Source: Lineus longissimus (lineage: Eukaryota > Nemertea > Pilidiophora > Heteronemertea > Lineidae). From it: DNA of 64,000 nucleotides. The stretch's first letter is position 1, and the number at the start of each line of letters is the position of its first letter. The notes under the pieces were generated by a model, which searched no databases, was not told the origin of the DNA, and was given only the letters and a program-made list of their open reading frames with translations. The position numbers and the translations under genes are program-made. This document shows, piece by piece, positions 51,301 through 61,639 of the stretch. The DNA lies in contig NC_088310.1 in NCBI RefSeq assembly GCF_910592395.1, positions 26,553,491-26,617,490 on the forward strand. The letters are read 5' to 3'.

Positions 51301-54300
51301 GCATTATTTCAATGATTCCCACTGAATAGAAAGATTTCAACAACTAATTCTCGTACTATCATTTCACTGCGAGGCCTTGAAGCATTAAGTATCTCATTCA
51401 AATATTAATTTGCAAAGCCCTATTTTTTTATGAACGCAAAGCTTTCTGAAACGGTGTGTAATCTAAAGAATATGAAGAAAGACACATAAAAACTTATTAA
51501 CTATAATTAAGGGTCCAAAACTAATAAGAGTTGCTGAATAATCACCAAAAGGAAATAGACATTATCATATGCCAATTACTGCACATGCCAGTTTAACTCA
51601 GGAACAAGAGCCCCCCCCCCCCCCCCCGCAGAATAGACAGGGCCATTGAAAAGAAGGGTCAAAGTACTTAATTCATAACTCTGTTCAATTACACCAAAAG
51701 AAAGCTCTCTTGACACGACCACGGGTGCATAATGAAATGAAACGACAATCGTCCCACTAACAAAAACTAACAGCTAGAAAGGGCCACAATAAAAAGGTCA
51801 AAAGTATCTTACCTTGAATTATCAGATCGATTTGATGAATGATTATTATGATGATGATGAGAATGGGAATCAGTCCGTACTACAACAACATTATTCTGTC
51901 TCTGTGTCGTCGATATTACATCATCGTTCGAAGACTGTAAACATTTTTGACATAAGTGCCCAGTCAGGAGATGATAAAGACACATATCTTTCATTGGGAC
52001 CTCCGGACACCGACAAGTCGAGGGCTCCTCGTTTAGAGAGACCACTTCTGATAATATCGGATCGTAATCCTGTGGAATCATTGTGAATTGTCAATGACGA
52101 GACGCGATTTCAAATTTAAATCCCGGTGAGATCTGAAACTGCATAAACGTACCAATCCCCGTATTTGATATGTATGACTGAATCAGATGAGAGCATTTAA
52201 TATATACACCAGTCAGTGTATCCTTGACTGGGAAATAGGACCGAGTTAACAAGCTTTGGGCTGAACCATTACCTCAGAGGGGAGCAATAGAGTAAGGCCT
52301 TGAGAATAAAGCAAAAAATGTCCTGACCACTGATATAACTGAATGCCAAGATGTACACCTTGTTTGAATGCTGTGAAGACTTCTACAATGGCTCGAAGCG
52401 ATGGCAAAAAAGTTCTTGTTTGTGCATTTATTGATCTGACTATGACTGCTAGTCTCCCCTGGAATTGCCATAATGGTTCAGTCTTTCCGCTTTGAACCTC
52501 GGTGACCTTAACCTGTCTGGAATCACTGTGCCATAAATAGCCACCTTAACTGTGTTTGAGGCACAAGTTAGGTAAACCATAACAATGGAATCGTGGCTAT
52601 TTTAATTAATTGATCATGTAATGATGACACTATATGCAACCACACCAATATGGTTGGAGAGCAGGGCATAGAATAGCTTACACCAGAGTGTCCTGCATCC
52701 AGGTCATGGGTGGCATTTGTCTGTGTATTACTATTAGGGGCACCCTCAGAAGTAAGCAGTCACTCGGGTCACTGCCTGCCACACCAATTGGGGGGGGGGG
52801 GGGGGTTACTGGGGGGGGGGTTACTGGGGGGGGGTTACTGGGGGGGGGTTACTGGGGGGGGGGTACAGGGGGGTACGGAGGGGGGAAGAGAGGATTATTA
52901 TTTGATTCGATGAGCAAGAATTAACAGCCCTGTGTTGTAAACTTGAACAATAGATTGACTTGAACCTTTTCGTACTATCAAGAGTTGGATCAATAATATC
53001 AAGGCTATGTATTGACTCAGTCTCATGTTGTCATCAAGGTATAAATAAATGCAAGAAGAAGATAGGGGAGAGCGGGGATCCTGTATGCTATCCCTCCTTT
53101 GGGGACAAAATCTATAGAAACTGACCATGAAATGTTGGATCTTTGAAATCAACCCGTACTGTGAACAGTGACATTTTTCGGGGTTCCGGGAATTTAAATG
53201 CTCACTGTGACTACAGTACCAGGTATTGATATTCAGTGCAGCTCCTATCTATAACCAACTTAACCCCCAGAGGAATACTCATCTACAGGGCCAAGAAGGA
53301 CCGCTTCAACTGTCCACCTCATCACAGGGTCCAGTTCATGGTAAAAAGACAAGACTGCCTTTACATTCTTACAGGGAGCACCAGATTTATTTCAGTCAAT
53401 CTTAAGGTGGAATTGACTCAAATGATTATGGCCACAGGGATATCATTTGTAATCAAAGGTTAGCAAATGATTATCATCTTGGATCAAAGCTAATGCTATG
53501 TAGCTGATGGGATGGCTAGCTATCAATAATGACCAAGGCCAAAGTCCTTGATATGTAGGAAGTCAAGATGTGGGCTACATCGACAGAGGTATCACTAATC
53601 TGACAGATGTACTATGAAGAAGCTGAGGGTGCCCAGAAAATTCCATGGCGAAAACTGACCCCGAAATATGACAACTTTAAAAATATTTGCTCTCTTGTTG
53701 TCACAATACTGTATGATGAACCAGTAAACTCCATTATCTTGAAAGAATGACTGACCCAGTCAGGACAAAAATGTGGGTCAGGGACAAACCCACTGACCTC
53801 ATTATACAGGGCGTTCCAAGAAACATTCATTGTGTTCTATCAAATTTTGTTAGGATTAAACACACACTTGGGTAGTGACAAAGCTGAATGCAGTAAACGC
53901 AATTACTAACCTCCAAATGTTTTGAAAGCATGACTCACCCAGTCAGGACATCATGTGGGTCAGGGACAAATCAACTGTCCTGGATATACAGGGTGGGCCA
54001 AGAAATATTTGTGTTTTCATATTTCGAAAGAGTATTACTATTGTGTGGTTGTTTTTTCCACACACATACTGATTTATAAATCGAGGATCGCAATCAACTC
54101 GAAACAAAAATATTCTCCAATTCTGCTCCTGTATACAAAACTGAGGTAAAATTTCTGAAGAAGCATTGTTCATATTTTCAGGCATACTCATTGATTCCAT
54201 TTCCATGGGCGAAAATCAATCAAGCTGTGAAAACTTTTCATTCTTCATTGAAAGTTTGTGATTTTATTGCTAGGATACAGAAATGCTGACGGAAAAAACA

Positions 54301-56015
54301 ATTACTGAGACTGTAAACCGAAACTCTTCTCACCAACTTCAGCATTTCACGAAAATTTCTGCAAATATTTGAATTTTTGCAAACCAAGGTTATTCGCAAA
54401 AACGGGCAATGTAAATTTCGCATTTTACAGTAGATACACGAAAGACTGCTATTGTTTATTTATAACAGGTTCTTTTTTAAAAATATGAAAAGTGCTTTGA
54501 GTGCAAGCCTGTCAAGGTCTCGTGCATGCTTATCAAGCTACAGATGGCAGCACCTACATAGGGAATACATGGAGATATCTGTCCTATTTTTGCTGAAGCA
54601 TTTTTTTCTTGGTGAACCAGCTCAAGGTTTGTCTGGCTGATATCCTGCCAAACATTACAGAGAACACATTATCTTTAGACCAATAACATAAATATCTGAA
54701 CAGGTGAATATTGACAGGCACATGTACATTGTTGTAATGATGTAGAGAAGAACCTTGGAACTAAGAATTGGTGATCTTTGTAGAAAGTTGGAATAAACTT
54801 TAGAATCCCCGATCAGAAATGACGTCGTTTGATCGCATTCAACTATAAATCCATTGAACAGTGGTGCTTGGTTAGTCAACCGATGACCTTTTTTTGGGGT
54901 GTGATCGGGGATTCTAAACTCGTTCCGAAAGTTGTCTAAATTACAGAGGTTAAAATGAAATGGCCAGGGCCATTGTGCTCACCTCATGTGGAGGAAAGAT
55001 GGATAAAGAGCATGGTCTTGTGTCATGTAGTGTTAGGTTTGATGTAGGTCCAAGCAATTACAATTTCCCCAAAATGGCCAATTTACAGTACATTCGACCT
55101 CTGTGACCTTGAAAAGTAGGTCAAATCAAAGAAGACCCGGGTGACACATTGAATGGTTGTTAGAATTAGATGAACCTATGATATAAAATTGGTGCCAATC
55201 GGGCAAGTCATTACTAGGAATAATGGCATTTTGAAGAATTTAGGATTTGGCCCCCTCCCTGGAGGCCAAACGGCAAATCAGATCGCACCAAACTTCGGTA
55301 CCTGAGATCACCTGACCAAGGGGTACATGTGTACTTAATTTGTGATCAATAGTCATTGCAGTTAAGAAACATGCCATAGTTACGGCCTGACGGCGAATTT
55401 ACGCCATTTGACCTCTGTGACCTTGACAAGAAGGTCAAATTAAAAATCTGTGTGACATATACTGTATGGTGGTTAGATGTACCCATGATATCAAATTGGT
55501 GGCAATCGGGCAAGAAGTTAAGGAATAATCACATTTTTAAGGTTTTTGGATTTTGCCCCCTGGTGGTCAAGTGGTGAATCATATTGGACCAAACTTTGGT
55601 CCCTGAGATCACCTGACTAAGGGGTAAATGTGTACCAAATTTGGTATCAATAGTCATTGCAGTTTAGAAACGTGCCATCGTTACATCCTAACGGCTAATT
55701 TACACCATTTGACCTCTGTGACCTTGAAAAGGAGGTCAAATCAAAAACCCGGAGGATATATGATGCACCTTTGCTAGAAGTACCTACCATATTTTTTTCA
55801 ATATTTCCCGACTACTATTAAGGGAGATATTGCATATTTTCACTTTTAACGTTTGGCCCCCTGGTGGCCAAACCATGAAACGAATCGGACCGAAACTTGG
55901 TCTCCCAAGTGTCATTACATAAGGGTACATGTGTACCAAGTTTCAACTCAATAGCTCTAACAGTTACGAAACGTGCCCTGCTAACGGACGACGGACGACG
56001 ACGACGACGACGACG

Positions 56016-56058
<43 letters not shown>

Positions 56059-59000
56059 ACGACGGACGCCACGGTATGGGATAAGCTCACCTCTGCTAAG
56101 AGGTGAGCTAATGAATGATGAATATTGTCTTTAATTCACTGCAGATGCTATGTGAAGAGAATGTAAAATACATCGGTAAACCAACTCACCAAGTTGTCAG
56201 CATTGAGAATTTTGCTAAATAATCCAAAATTTGAGTGGTCTATAATTCAAATTTGAGGAGGCCCTGAAGACACTCAGTTTTACACACACTTCAGCCCAGT
56301 TCAAATCATGGACTTACCCCCAAAACTGTTGGGAGCTAATTGCTCAATTGAGTGTCAGAGTCATGTGACCCAAGCTCCCCACTCATTTTCATACACACTA
56401 TAATCAAAGTCTTTCAATTTAATATTAAAAGACTCTGCTATAATCCAGTCCAATGCATGGACTAAGCCCCTAAACAGTTGGAGTTAATTGATCAATTAAG
56501 TGTCACTGTGACCAAAGCTGTCAATCATACAATCAAAAACCACTACAGGCACATACCAAATGCATTTGTATATGGCATAGACATCAGGATATCCATCAGA
56601 AAAGTGCCATAGTTACACTCAAACGGCCAATTTACGCCATTTGACCTCTGTGACCTTGAAAATCAGGTCAAATCAAAAACCCTTATATGTGATGTATCCT
56701 TGCTAGGAGAACCAACCACAAAACTTTTATCGAAAACGAGTCACTCATAAGAGAGATATTCCTTTTTTTTGGTTTCCACTTCTAGACGACGATGGACGCC
56801 ACGGTATCGTAAGCTTCCCTGAACGGTGAGCTCAAAAGGTGACGATGAAAAGTAAATCTATTTGACTGTACTCACCGGATTGACAACTGTACAGTCCACT
56901 TGCGTGACACTAAAAGGATCGAACTTGTCAGCACAGATAATGAGGTCGGGAAGAGGGTATAGCCGTAAAGCGTTGTCATATTGCCAGTAGAGGGGCATCA
57001 CGTGCAGAGGAAGCGGGCAGAGATGGCCCTGGCAGATTATGGTTTTGGTGAACTGGAGAGAAATAACAGAAAAATACATTGGCTACTGATAATAATGATG
57101 ACAAATACAAGTTATACAGCGCCCTTTCCATTATAAAATGAATCATGTTAAAAGGCGTTCGAGACAAGTCACATACTAACATGAGTTGGTGTGTCACCAT
57201 CCTTTGGAAATCGGACACAATTTCGGCACATCTTGGTCACAATGTTCTCCCTGAATATCACAATCTCTTGGGTACAGTACTGGATCCGACAGGGATTACT
57301 CGTGAATAGAGCATTTGGCACCTTTCTCATGAATTCTGTGGTCAAGCATGACGGTATTGCAGGTCTGGAATGATAACCAAATAAAAGTTTTCATAAAACA
57401 TTCAATTATTCTTTCTCTTTGTGCAGATATGTACTCTGGTAGTTAAAGTCCTCAGGATGTGAAATCAGCTGCTAGCTGAAAGAGGGCTGCTTTTCAAAAT
57501 TGAATGGCCGGGATAGAAAAAACATGTTTATCATAATAATCCTTGAGCAAAATGTAACAACAATGAGTGAGTGTCCGACAGTCCTTACCTTGGGAGAATG
57601 GTTCCATGGCCCGGATCTTGAGGTCCAGGGACAAACACAAATCGACCGGTCTGAGTTAGAGTGGGATACTCTCCTATCACCTTGGCAAGATTTTTTAATG
57701 AGTCTGAAAATAATCAGATCAATTACAAGCACTTGTACCAAATGTATTCCCAAAACCCCTCATGCAAGGGATTTGAGTAACCGACCCTTCTGACACACTA
57801 GAGCATATCATTATTTCAGCAGAATTAGTCGCTTTTATCGTCTGGTTAACTTTCCCTTCGAAAGCACAACTGACCTGTGAAGATTTTTGCATGCTCTCCT
57901 CCATAAGGTTTTGATGTGAAGTTGCCGCAGAAAACGAAACATGTTGGAGGCATCTCAGCATAGCCCATGAACAATGTCCGTAGTTTCTCTAAAACCTGAA
58001 AATACAAATTTAGGTATGACCTGCAGTACTGTAAAACTCATCATGTGCATGTGGTGTAACAGCTCTTGACCAAGTTGACAGTAGCTCGGCAAGCTGGAAG
58101 TCCAGGGAAGTATAAGTATCATTATGTTCAGTTCAAATAATATTTTTCCCCACTCACCTTTGGCTGGTCAAGCCAGACATCTGATAAGAAAACCATCATT
58201 GCTTCCTCGTTTTCTTCCTCTATTTTCTTCAACTTTGCGGAGGCTTTACATGAGACAGCACCGGGTCCCCCGAAGAAGTTTGTATTTCCAAAATAAGATC
58301 TGGACAAACAGAATAAAACGGACATCAAGACGATTCAAGTTGCCACTTCAGAAAGTAACGATCCAACAAAAACTGCTCCAAGAGCGCAATCTGACAAGGA
58401 AAAGCCGACCAAGAGGTGATTTGTTGAGGAACAGTCCGACACCCCAGCCACTGATTCAAACAAAAGATACACAGTTTTCAACTGCTTTTGTGTTACCGGT
58501 TACTATAAAGTCTACTATGTTACAGGTTAGAATTCAAAGTTTATCATTACCTTGTTGTTTTTGCAGGTTCTGGAGGAGGAAATCCAAAGGCATTGACATG
58601 AAATATCTGATCTTCATACCATCCCTCTGCTAGCACAAAACAGTTCTCAGTGAAAAGGCCATTATGGAAACTGTAGTAGACGTCAAGGAAATCAACAAAT
58701 AAGCCTGTAGTCAATCAGGACACCAATTAAGGACACCACTTGTCAGTCGTGAGGGTGTCCTTTTAAAGAGGTTCTACTATACATGGAAAACCTATAAACC
58801 AGTACTCTCTCAACTAGCACTATCGGCTTGGTGGCACACCTTACAAACTTCTCTGCCACTTCTTAAAGTGAACAGTATTCCATCATCTGGCTTACGGCAA
58901 GCAGGGTAAGGCTGCATGCTCGTTGAAACTGGATTTTCAAAAGGATATTGACTTCGTCAGATCAAGTTGGACGCAGCCTGTAGTGTCTTCCAAGTACCAC

Positions 59001-61424
59001 TTGCCCTGAAAAAGAAAATTGACTTAATTGCTACAACAAGGATGCAAGAGATTTTTCAAAATAAAACTTGAAATTTTCAGGCACACAGGAAAATCATGAA
59101 AAAATATACATTGTGAACGAGCTCTAGCAGTCGCCTGTCAAATTTGGTAAGCATCCTGCTTGAAGACAAGAAATGCTTCTTGAGCTTACCTCTTTGAGTT
59201 GAGTCAGCATCCCCAACACAATGATATCTCCTAACTTTACTGTACTCCCAAGTAAAAACTCTACTGGTTTCAACTGAAAGTGAAAAGATACAATTTCATG
59301 TTTTTTTAATGAGGACACTTTAAGTTTGAGATTTGGTTCTGGATGTGACTTCATCCTCATAAGACCAACTTTGGCTGAAGGGAAATTATAACCAAACACT
59401 CCAGCACATTCTCTGTGCAACTCAGCAATGACAAGGCTGATAACTTATTCTGTCTTTTCAATACAAGGGGTCACAATTGGCCATTATACATGTAATCTGA
59501 TCATGAATGAAAGAACAAATAGAATGTACATTTTCACATTCCACAAAGAGACATTTGAGTAACATTTACCTGGCGGAAAAATAACTTTAAAATGAAGCCT
59601 GACAAATGGCATTGCCAATGAAAAACAATGACTACCTGAAATTTCTTTGTTTGGTCAGCTACACCAAGAACCAGCGGAGTGAATAAGTCATGTCTGGATG
59701 TCCTCTGAAAAGTCAAAGAAAAAGGTTCAGGGCCCAGTATCATAAACTTTAATGCCACTTTGTTGTAACTCTACATTATCATTAGAAAGACAAACCACTT
59801 AACTGACCTGATGTAATGTTGTGTATCTTTCTCTGAATAGTGAACACTTTGCTTCAGCATCACTGTGGAGATGAGGAGGCTTCATACCCATAGAACTTGA
59901 ACTGAAAAAAGAATTTGATCATTAAAGTGACATGGAAGGATTAGTTAATTCAAACTCAAAACTCACAAGGCAATTTTTTATGGACTAAAAATGTATTTCA
60001 GAGGGGTTTTGAGTCATCATGGTGCATTGAATTGGGTCAGCCTCACACATCAAAGCAGTCAGGGAAGACACTATCAGCAGGGGCCCATTTCTCCTCGGGA
60101 CAGTGACTTACGGTATAAACTTTTTCCTATCAATGGCATATGTGAACCTTGGCACTTCAAATGCATCAATCACTGAGAAAGTGTTTCCACTGAAATAAAG
60201 ATATCAATTACACCTTTAATGATAGGAATAGAAATCCTTTGACTCTTGTCCTGCAAGAATCTTTACAGTGTCATCATGACAAAGTTTTGTGATCTGTATG
60301 CTGCAATACATATGCAATTTTAGGCATAAAACTCTTGGCTAGTACTGGGGGAGAAAACCGTCTGGAGATGAAGTCAATTTTAACAGACACTGGAAATATG
60401 AAACAATGCCTGGCTCCGAATGGCCATAGAATGTTTGTGGTCTCTTCTGATGTGAACAGTGACCTAAAATGGGTGATGTTTTTTAGAGATGGCTTTGCCC
60501 CTTACCTGTCCTCATCCTCGTCAGCATTGCACTCTTGGACAGCAGCTTCACAAGTTGCTTTATCGATCATACTACTTTTCACTGGAAGACAATTGAAACT
60601 GGAAGTCAGTTTAGGAGACTGAGGCCCCTGAGGGGCAATGTCGTAAAAACTGAGAAACAAGCTTAATTAAATATAGCACACGCCGCTTACCTGTCGGACT
60701 GGACTTTTTTTCAGTTGGTTTTAGATTCTTAAATACTTACACTGCTGTCTCTGTACTGCCTCAATGATTCTGTCAAGGCAATCTTCACGCTGGCTGTTGT
60801 CGACATGGTTAAACACCTCAACAAGATACTTGCTGGCCTCACTGAAATTCAAAAACATACCGCAACTGTGAATGGGAGCCCCACTGGCTACTCCCAGTCC
60901 CAATTGGATTAACTAGGACACAGACTGACAGAGAGAGACAGTTGGGGCCAGGGTGCACCCTGCCTGTTACCTGTAGAGTGTAGTGTATTTTGCATGCCGC
61001 CACACAAGCGCTTGCACTTGCACTGTTGCAGGCTGGTTTGGCTGGCTGGGAGGGCATCCAGGTCCTGGGACCAGACAGGTAGTGTCCTCTGCATGATTGC
61101 ATGTCCATGAGGTGCGTTAGGATTATATATCTTCTCCCAATATGTGTAATACTGATAGTGATCAACGATAGTACTTTTTGCTGCTATTTTACATATCCGG
61201 CTATTGGACTCTACGATGAGTGTATGCTAAACGATGTAAAAATTATTGTTGTTCCTATAGTCGGACATCAAACATAAACGAAATTACCAGATTTGATTCA
61301 CGTTCAATGATGAAAGCATTAACCTCATGATAATATACTATCATATTCATGTCACTTACCTCCTTAGAGTTAGACCATGCATTTTAAACCCAGAAAGAAC
61401 TTCGGACTTTGTTTTTGCGGACAT
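33375..61424 (-). CDS. POLE2: DNA polymerase epsilon subunit 2, 15 exons with a 23.4-kb last intron
   Basis: Minus-strand exons: 61424-61360, 60841-60741, 60581-60506, 60189-60112, 59901-59808, 59704-59636, 59273-59190, 59005-58949, 58672-58551, 58299-58158, 57995-57875, 57703-57589, 57364-57181, 57052-56876, 33458-33375. Phases agree; 522 residues against 527 in human. POLE2 is the non-catalytic B-subunit of the leading-strand replicase and links it to the CMG helicase in the nucleus. The order is an N-terminal helical domain (1-75), an OB fold (about 160-280: [29 protein letters not shown]) and an inactive calcineurin-like phosphoesterase fold (290-490: [36 protein letters not shown]). Exon 14 ends VNP and exon 15 gives [13 protein letters not shown], matching the human NPGSFPRSGFSFKVF across the junction; this ties the distant exon to the gene. 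Intron 8 is of the AT-AC type. Exon 1 begins [22 protein letters not shown], split here as [10 protein letters not shown] then [12 protein letters not shown]. Confidence 0.95.
34516..34826. mobile_element. 311-bp nested-palindrome MITE
   Basis: The left end TGGGCGGTTATTTCCGCAT and its near-exact complement at the right are flanked by TA (34514-34515, 34827-34828). The outer arms, about 85 bp each, are nearly identical through AAATAGACATTTTATGTCG and GTCTATTCGAGTC. Between them a second inverted pair carries TAGACGTTTGGTGGCGC in both directions. No coding capacity. TA duplication points to a Tc1/mariner-type donor. Confidence 0.8.
35447..36350. repeat. 356-bp tandem duplication with a partial third copy
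   Basis: The phrase GACAAGAAGTAA at 35447 returns at 35803, and sequence between matches at well over 90 percent, including TTGGTAAAGGTTCCAGTC and CAATAACAAAAAGTTAAAC. A shorter third part (about 155 bp later, 36198-36350) repeats the last section together with GTTGCCACTGTCAACTAATT, so two unequal duplication steps took place. No coding capacity was seen. Confidence 0.88.
38998..39110. mobile_element. Fragment related to the 3413-3742 fold-back element
   Basis: The right end reads GGCACCGAAGGTGTTTAG, close to the GGCGCTGAAGGTGTTAAT end of the PRPF39 intron element. Inside is a perfect 20-bp palindrome ACAACGTAGATCTACGTTGT; the other copy has a similar CACGTAGATCTATGTGG. The left end was not recognised. 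Confidence 0.5.
45090..45318. repeat. 229-bp near-perfect palindrome
   Basis: Two arms of about 103 bp (45090-45192 and 45216-45318) are inverted copies with only a few mismatches, separated by 23 bp. Outer ends are ATATGTGACTCGCTCTACC and its complement; inner ends are CCTTTTGTGAAAT and ATTTCACAAAAGG. There is no coding capacity. It is a full-length hairpin, probably a fold-back MITE, though no clear target duplication is visible. Confidence 0.88.
49726..49795. repeat. 25-bp tandem repeat
   Basis: AGATCTAGATCATAGACATA begins at 49726 in a variant form, at 49751 and at 49776, giving 25-bp periods for nearly three copies. Confidence 0.8.
51812..52081 (-). CDS. Unrecognised open exon-like segment with ATG and donor
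   Basis: On the minus strand an ATG at 52081 opens a frame of about 89 codons that runs without a stop into AATTCAAG|GTAAGATAC, a strong donor. The peptide has a Cys-containing middle ([21 protein letters not shown]) and a His/Asn/Ser-rich end ([16 protein letters not shown]). It could be the first exon of a nested gene or an alternative POLE2 transcript; splicing it to POLE2 exon 15 would not keep frame. No partner exon was found. The plus strand is also open over the same bases, which lowers the weight of the open frame. I do not recognise any family. Confidence 0.2.
52790..52886. repeat. G-rich TTACTG(G)n array
   Basis: Runs of 8-14 G are separated by TTACT or TAC spacers on the plus strand, four to six runs in a row. 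This has the form of a strong quadruplex-forming tract on the non-template strand of POLE2 and is likely to be unstable or error-prone in assembly. Confidence 0.85.
53746..54010. repeat. Direct duplication with a mariner-like end
   Basis: TGACCCAGTCAGGACA...ATGTGGGTCAGGGACAAA at 53750 returns at about 53936, 185 bp later. Each is followed by TATACAGGGYGNNCCAAGAAA, a phrase resembling mariner termini. Each copy also carries a short inverted pair TGACCCA/TGGGTCA. No transposase is seen. Confidence 0.5.
54782..54937. repeat. Imperfect inverted repeat, about 155 bp
   Basis: GAAAGTTGGAATAAACTTT then AGAATCCCCGATCAG at the left matches, on the other strand, CACACC-flanked GATCGGGGATTCT then AAACTCGTTCCGAAAG at the right. 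The centre is unique. Likely an old fold-back element. Confidence 0.65.
54977..56108. mobile_element. 1.1-kb dispersed repeat with three internal units and an (ACG)n tract
   Basis: The left edge has GCTCACCTC and the right edge its complement GAGGTGAGC. Inside, a unit of about 300 bp is repeated three times with decay, each with CATTTGACCTCTGTGACCTTG, a GGNCCAAACTT phrase and TGTGTACCAAATTT-type text. An (ACG)n microsatellite fills 55986-56068. The last 26 bases form a hairpin, AGCTCACCTC-TGCTAA-GAGGTGAGCT. Such repeats are common in marine invertebrate genomes from memory. No coding capacity; the long poly-Arg frames are from (ACG)n. Confidence 0.75.
56601..56835. mobile_element. Truncated copy of the 54977-56108 repeat
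   Basis: AGTGCCATAGTTACACTCAAA, CATTTGACCTCTGTGACCTTG and a short GACGACGATGGACGCCACGG are followed by ACGGTGAGCTC, the same order as the end of the longer copy next to it. It lies within 50 bp of POLE2 exon 14's donor. Confidence 0.7.
58673..58948 (-). other. U12-type AT-AC intron of POLE2 (intron 8)
   Basis: After TCA (end of exon 8) the intron starts ATATCCTTTT, the U12 AT-AC donor. A branch site TTCCTTGAC lies at 58690-58682 and the intron ends CTAC at 58673, 10 nt after the branch adenosine. Only this reading joins LDLTKS to [12 protein letters not shown] as in the human LDLSKAQFHSGLYTEACF, with no residue lost. Intron bases 58715-58781 hold a decayed piece of the pogo-like element seen at 5526-5698. 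Confidence 0.9.
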
Positions 61425-61528
61425 CTCAAATGTTTGCGCCACTTCCCCGCGTTTTCATACACACCGAAAGAGGGCACTTTTTGTTTACAAACAAAGCCAC
61501 GTGGAAGAAATCCTGAGTCGGGGATTCA
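61425..61528 (-). promoter_or_regulatory. Proximal POLE2 upstream region
   Basis: Just before the POLE2 ATG the plus strand reads TTTGCGCCACTTCCCCGCG. TTCCCCGC is one base off the E2F consensus TTTSSCGC, and GCGCC lies beside it. E2F control is known for replication genes; here it is inference from a short motif. Confidence 0.35.
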
Positions 61529-61625
61529 CCATGGTTCAATCTGCACAATTCACCATAAACTGTCAGCACTTCACCATGGTGAAATGGGACGGTGAAATAT
61601 TCACTCGGATTTCACCATGGTGAAC
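61529..61625. repeat. Cluster of TTCACCATGGTGA palindromes
   Basis: TTCACCATGGTT, TTCACCATAAAC, TTCACCATGGTGAA (61571), then GGTGAAATATTCAC and TTTCACCATGGTGAA (61610) lie within 100 bp, about 100-200 bp upstream of POLE2. Related phrases recur at 62130 and 63601-63612. Cause unknown. Confidence 0.6.
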
Positions 61626-61639
61626 GCTGAGTAAATAAA

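Larger units (their letters stand above)
33459..56875 (-). other. Intron 14 of POLE2 (23,417 bp)
   Basis: It starts CCG|GTGAGT at 56875 and ends TTTGCAG at 33459. It holds the repeats listed separately. Stretches where I see nothing beyond AT-rich unique-looking DNA: 33459-34515, 34827-35446, 36351-38997, 39111-44450, 45319-49725, 49796-51811, 52082-52788, 54011-54781 and 56109-56600. Around 44460-44650 several GACCTTGA/TCAAGGTC phrases occur in both directions. A run of 11 G is at 50293-50303 and of 17 C at 51611-51627. Confidence 0.85.

Noticed and set aside
55818-56106. Poly-arginine frames on both strands
   Set aside because: Products of the (ACG)n microsatellite inside a dispersed repeat.
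58124-58633. 169-codon plus-strand frame
   Set aside because: It lies opposite two POLE2 exons and the intron between them; the minus strand has the conserved protein.
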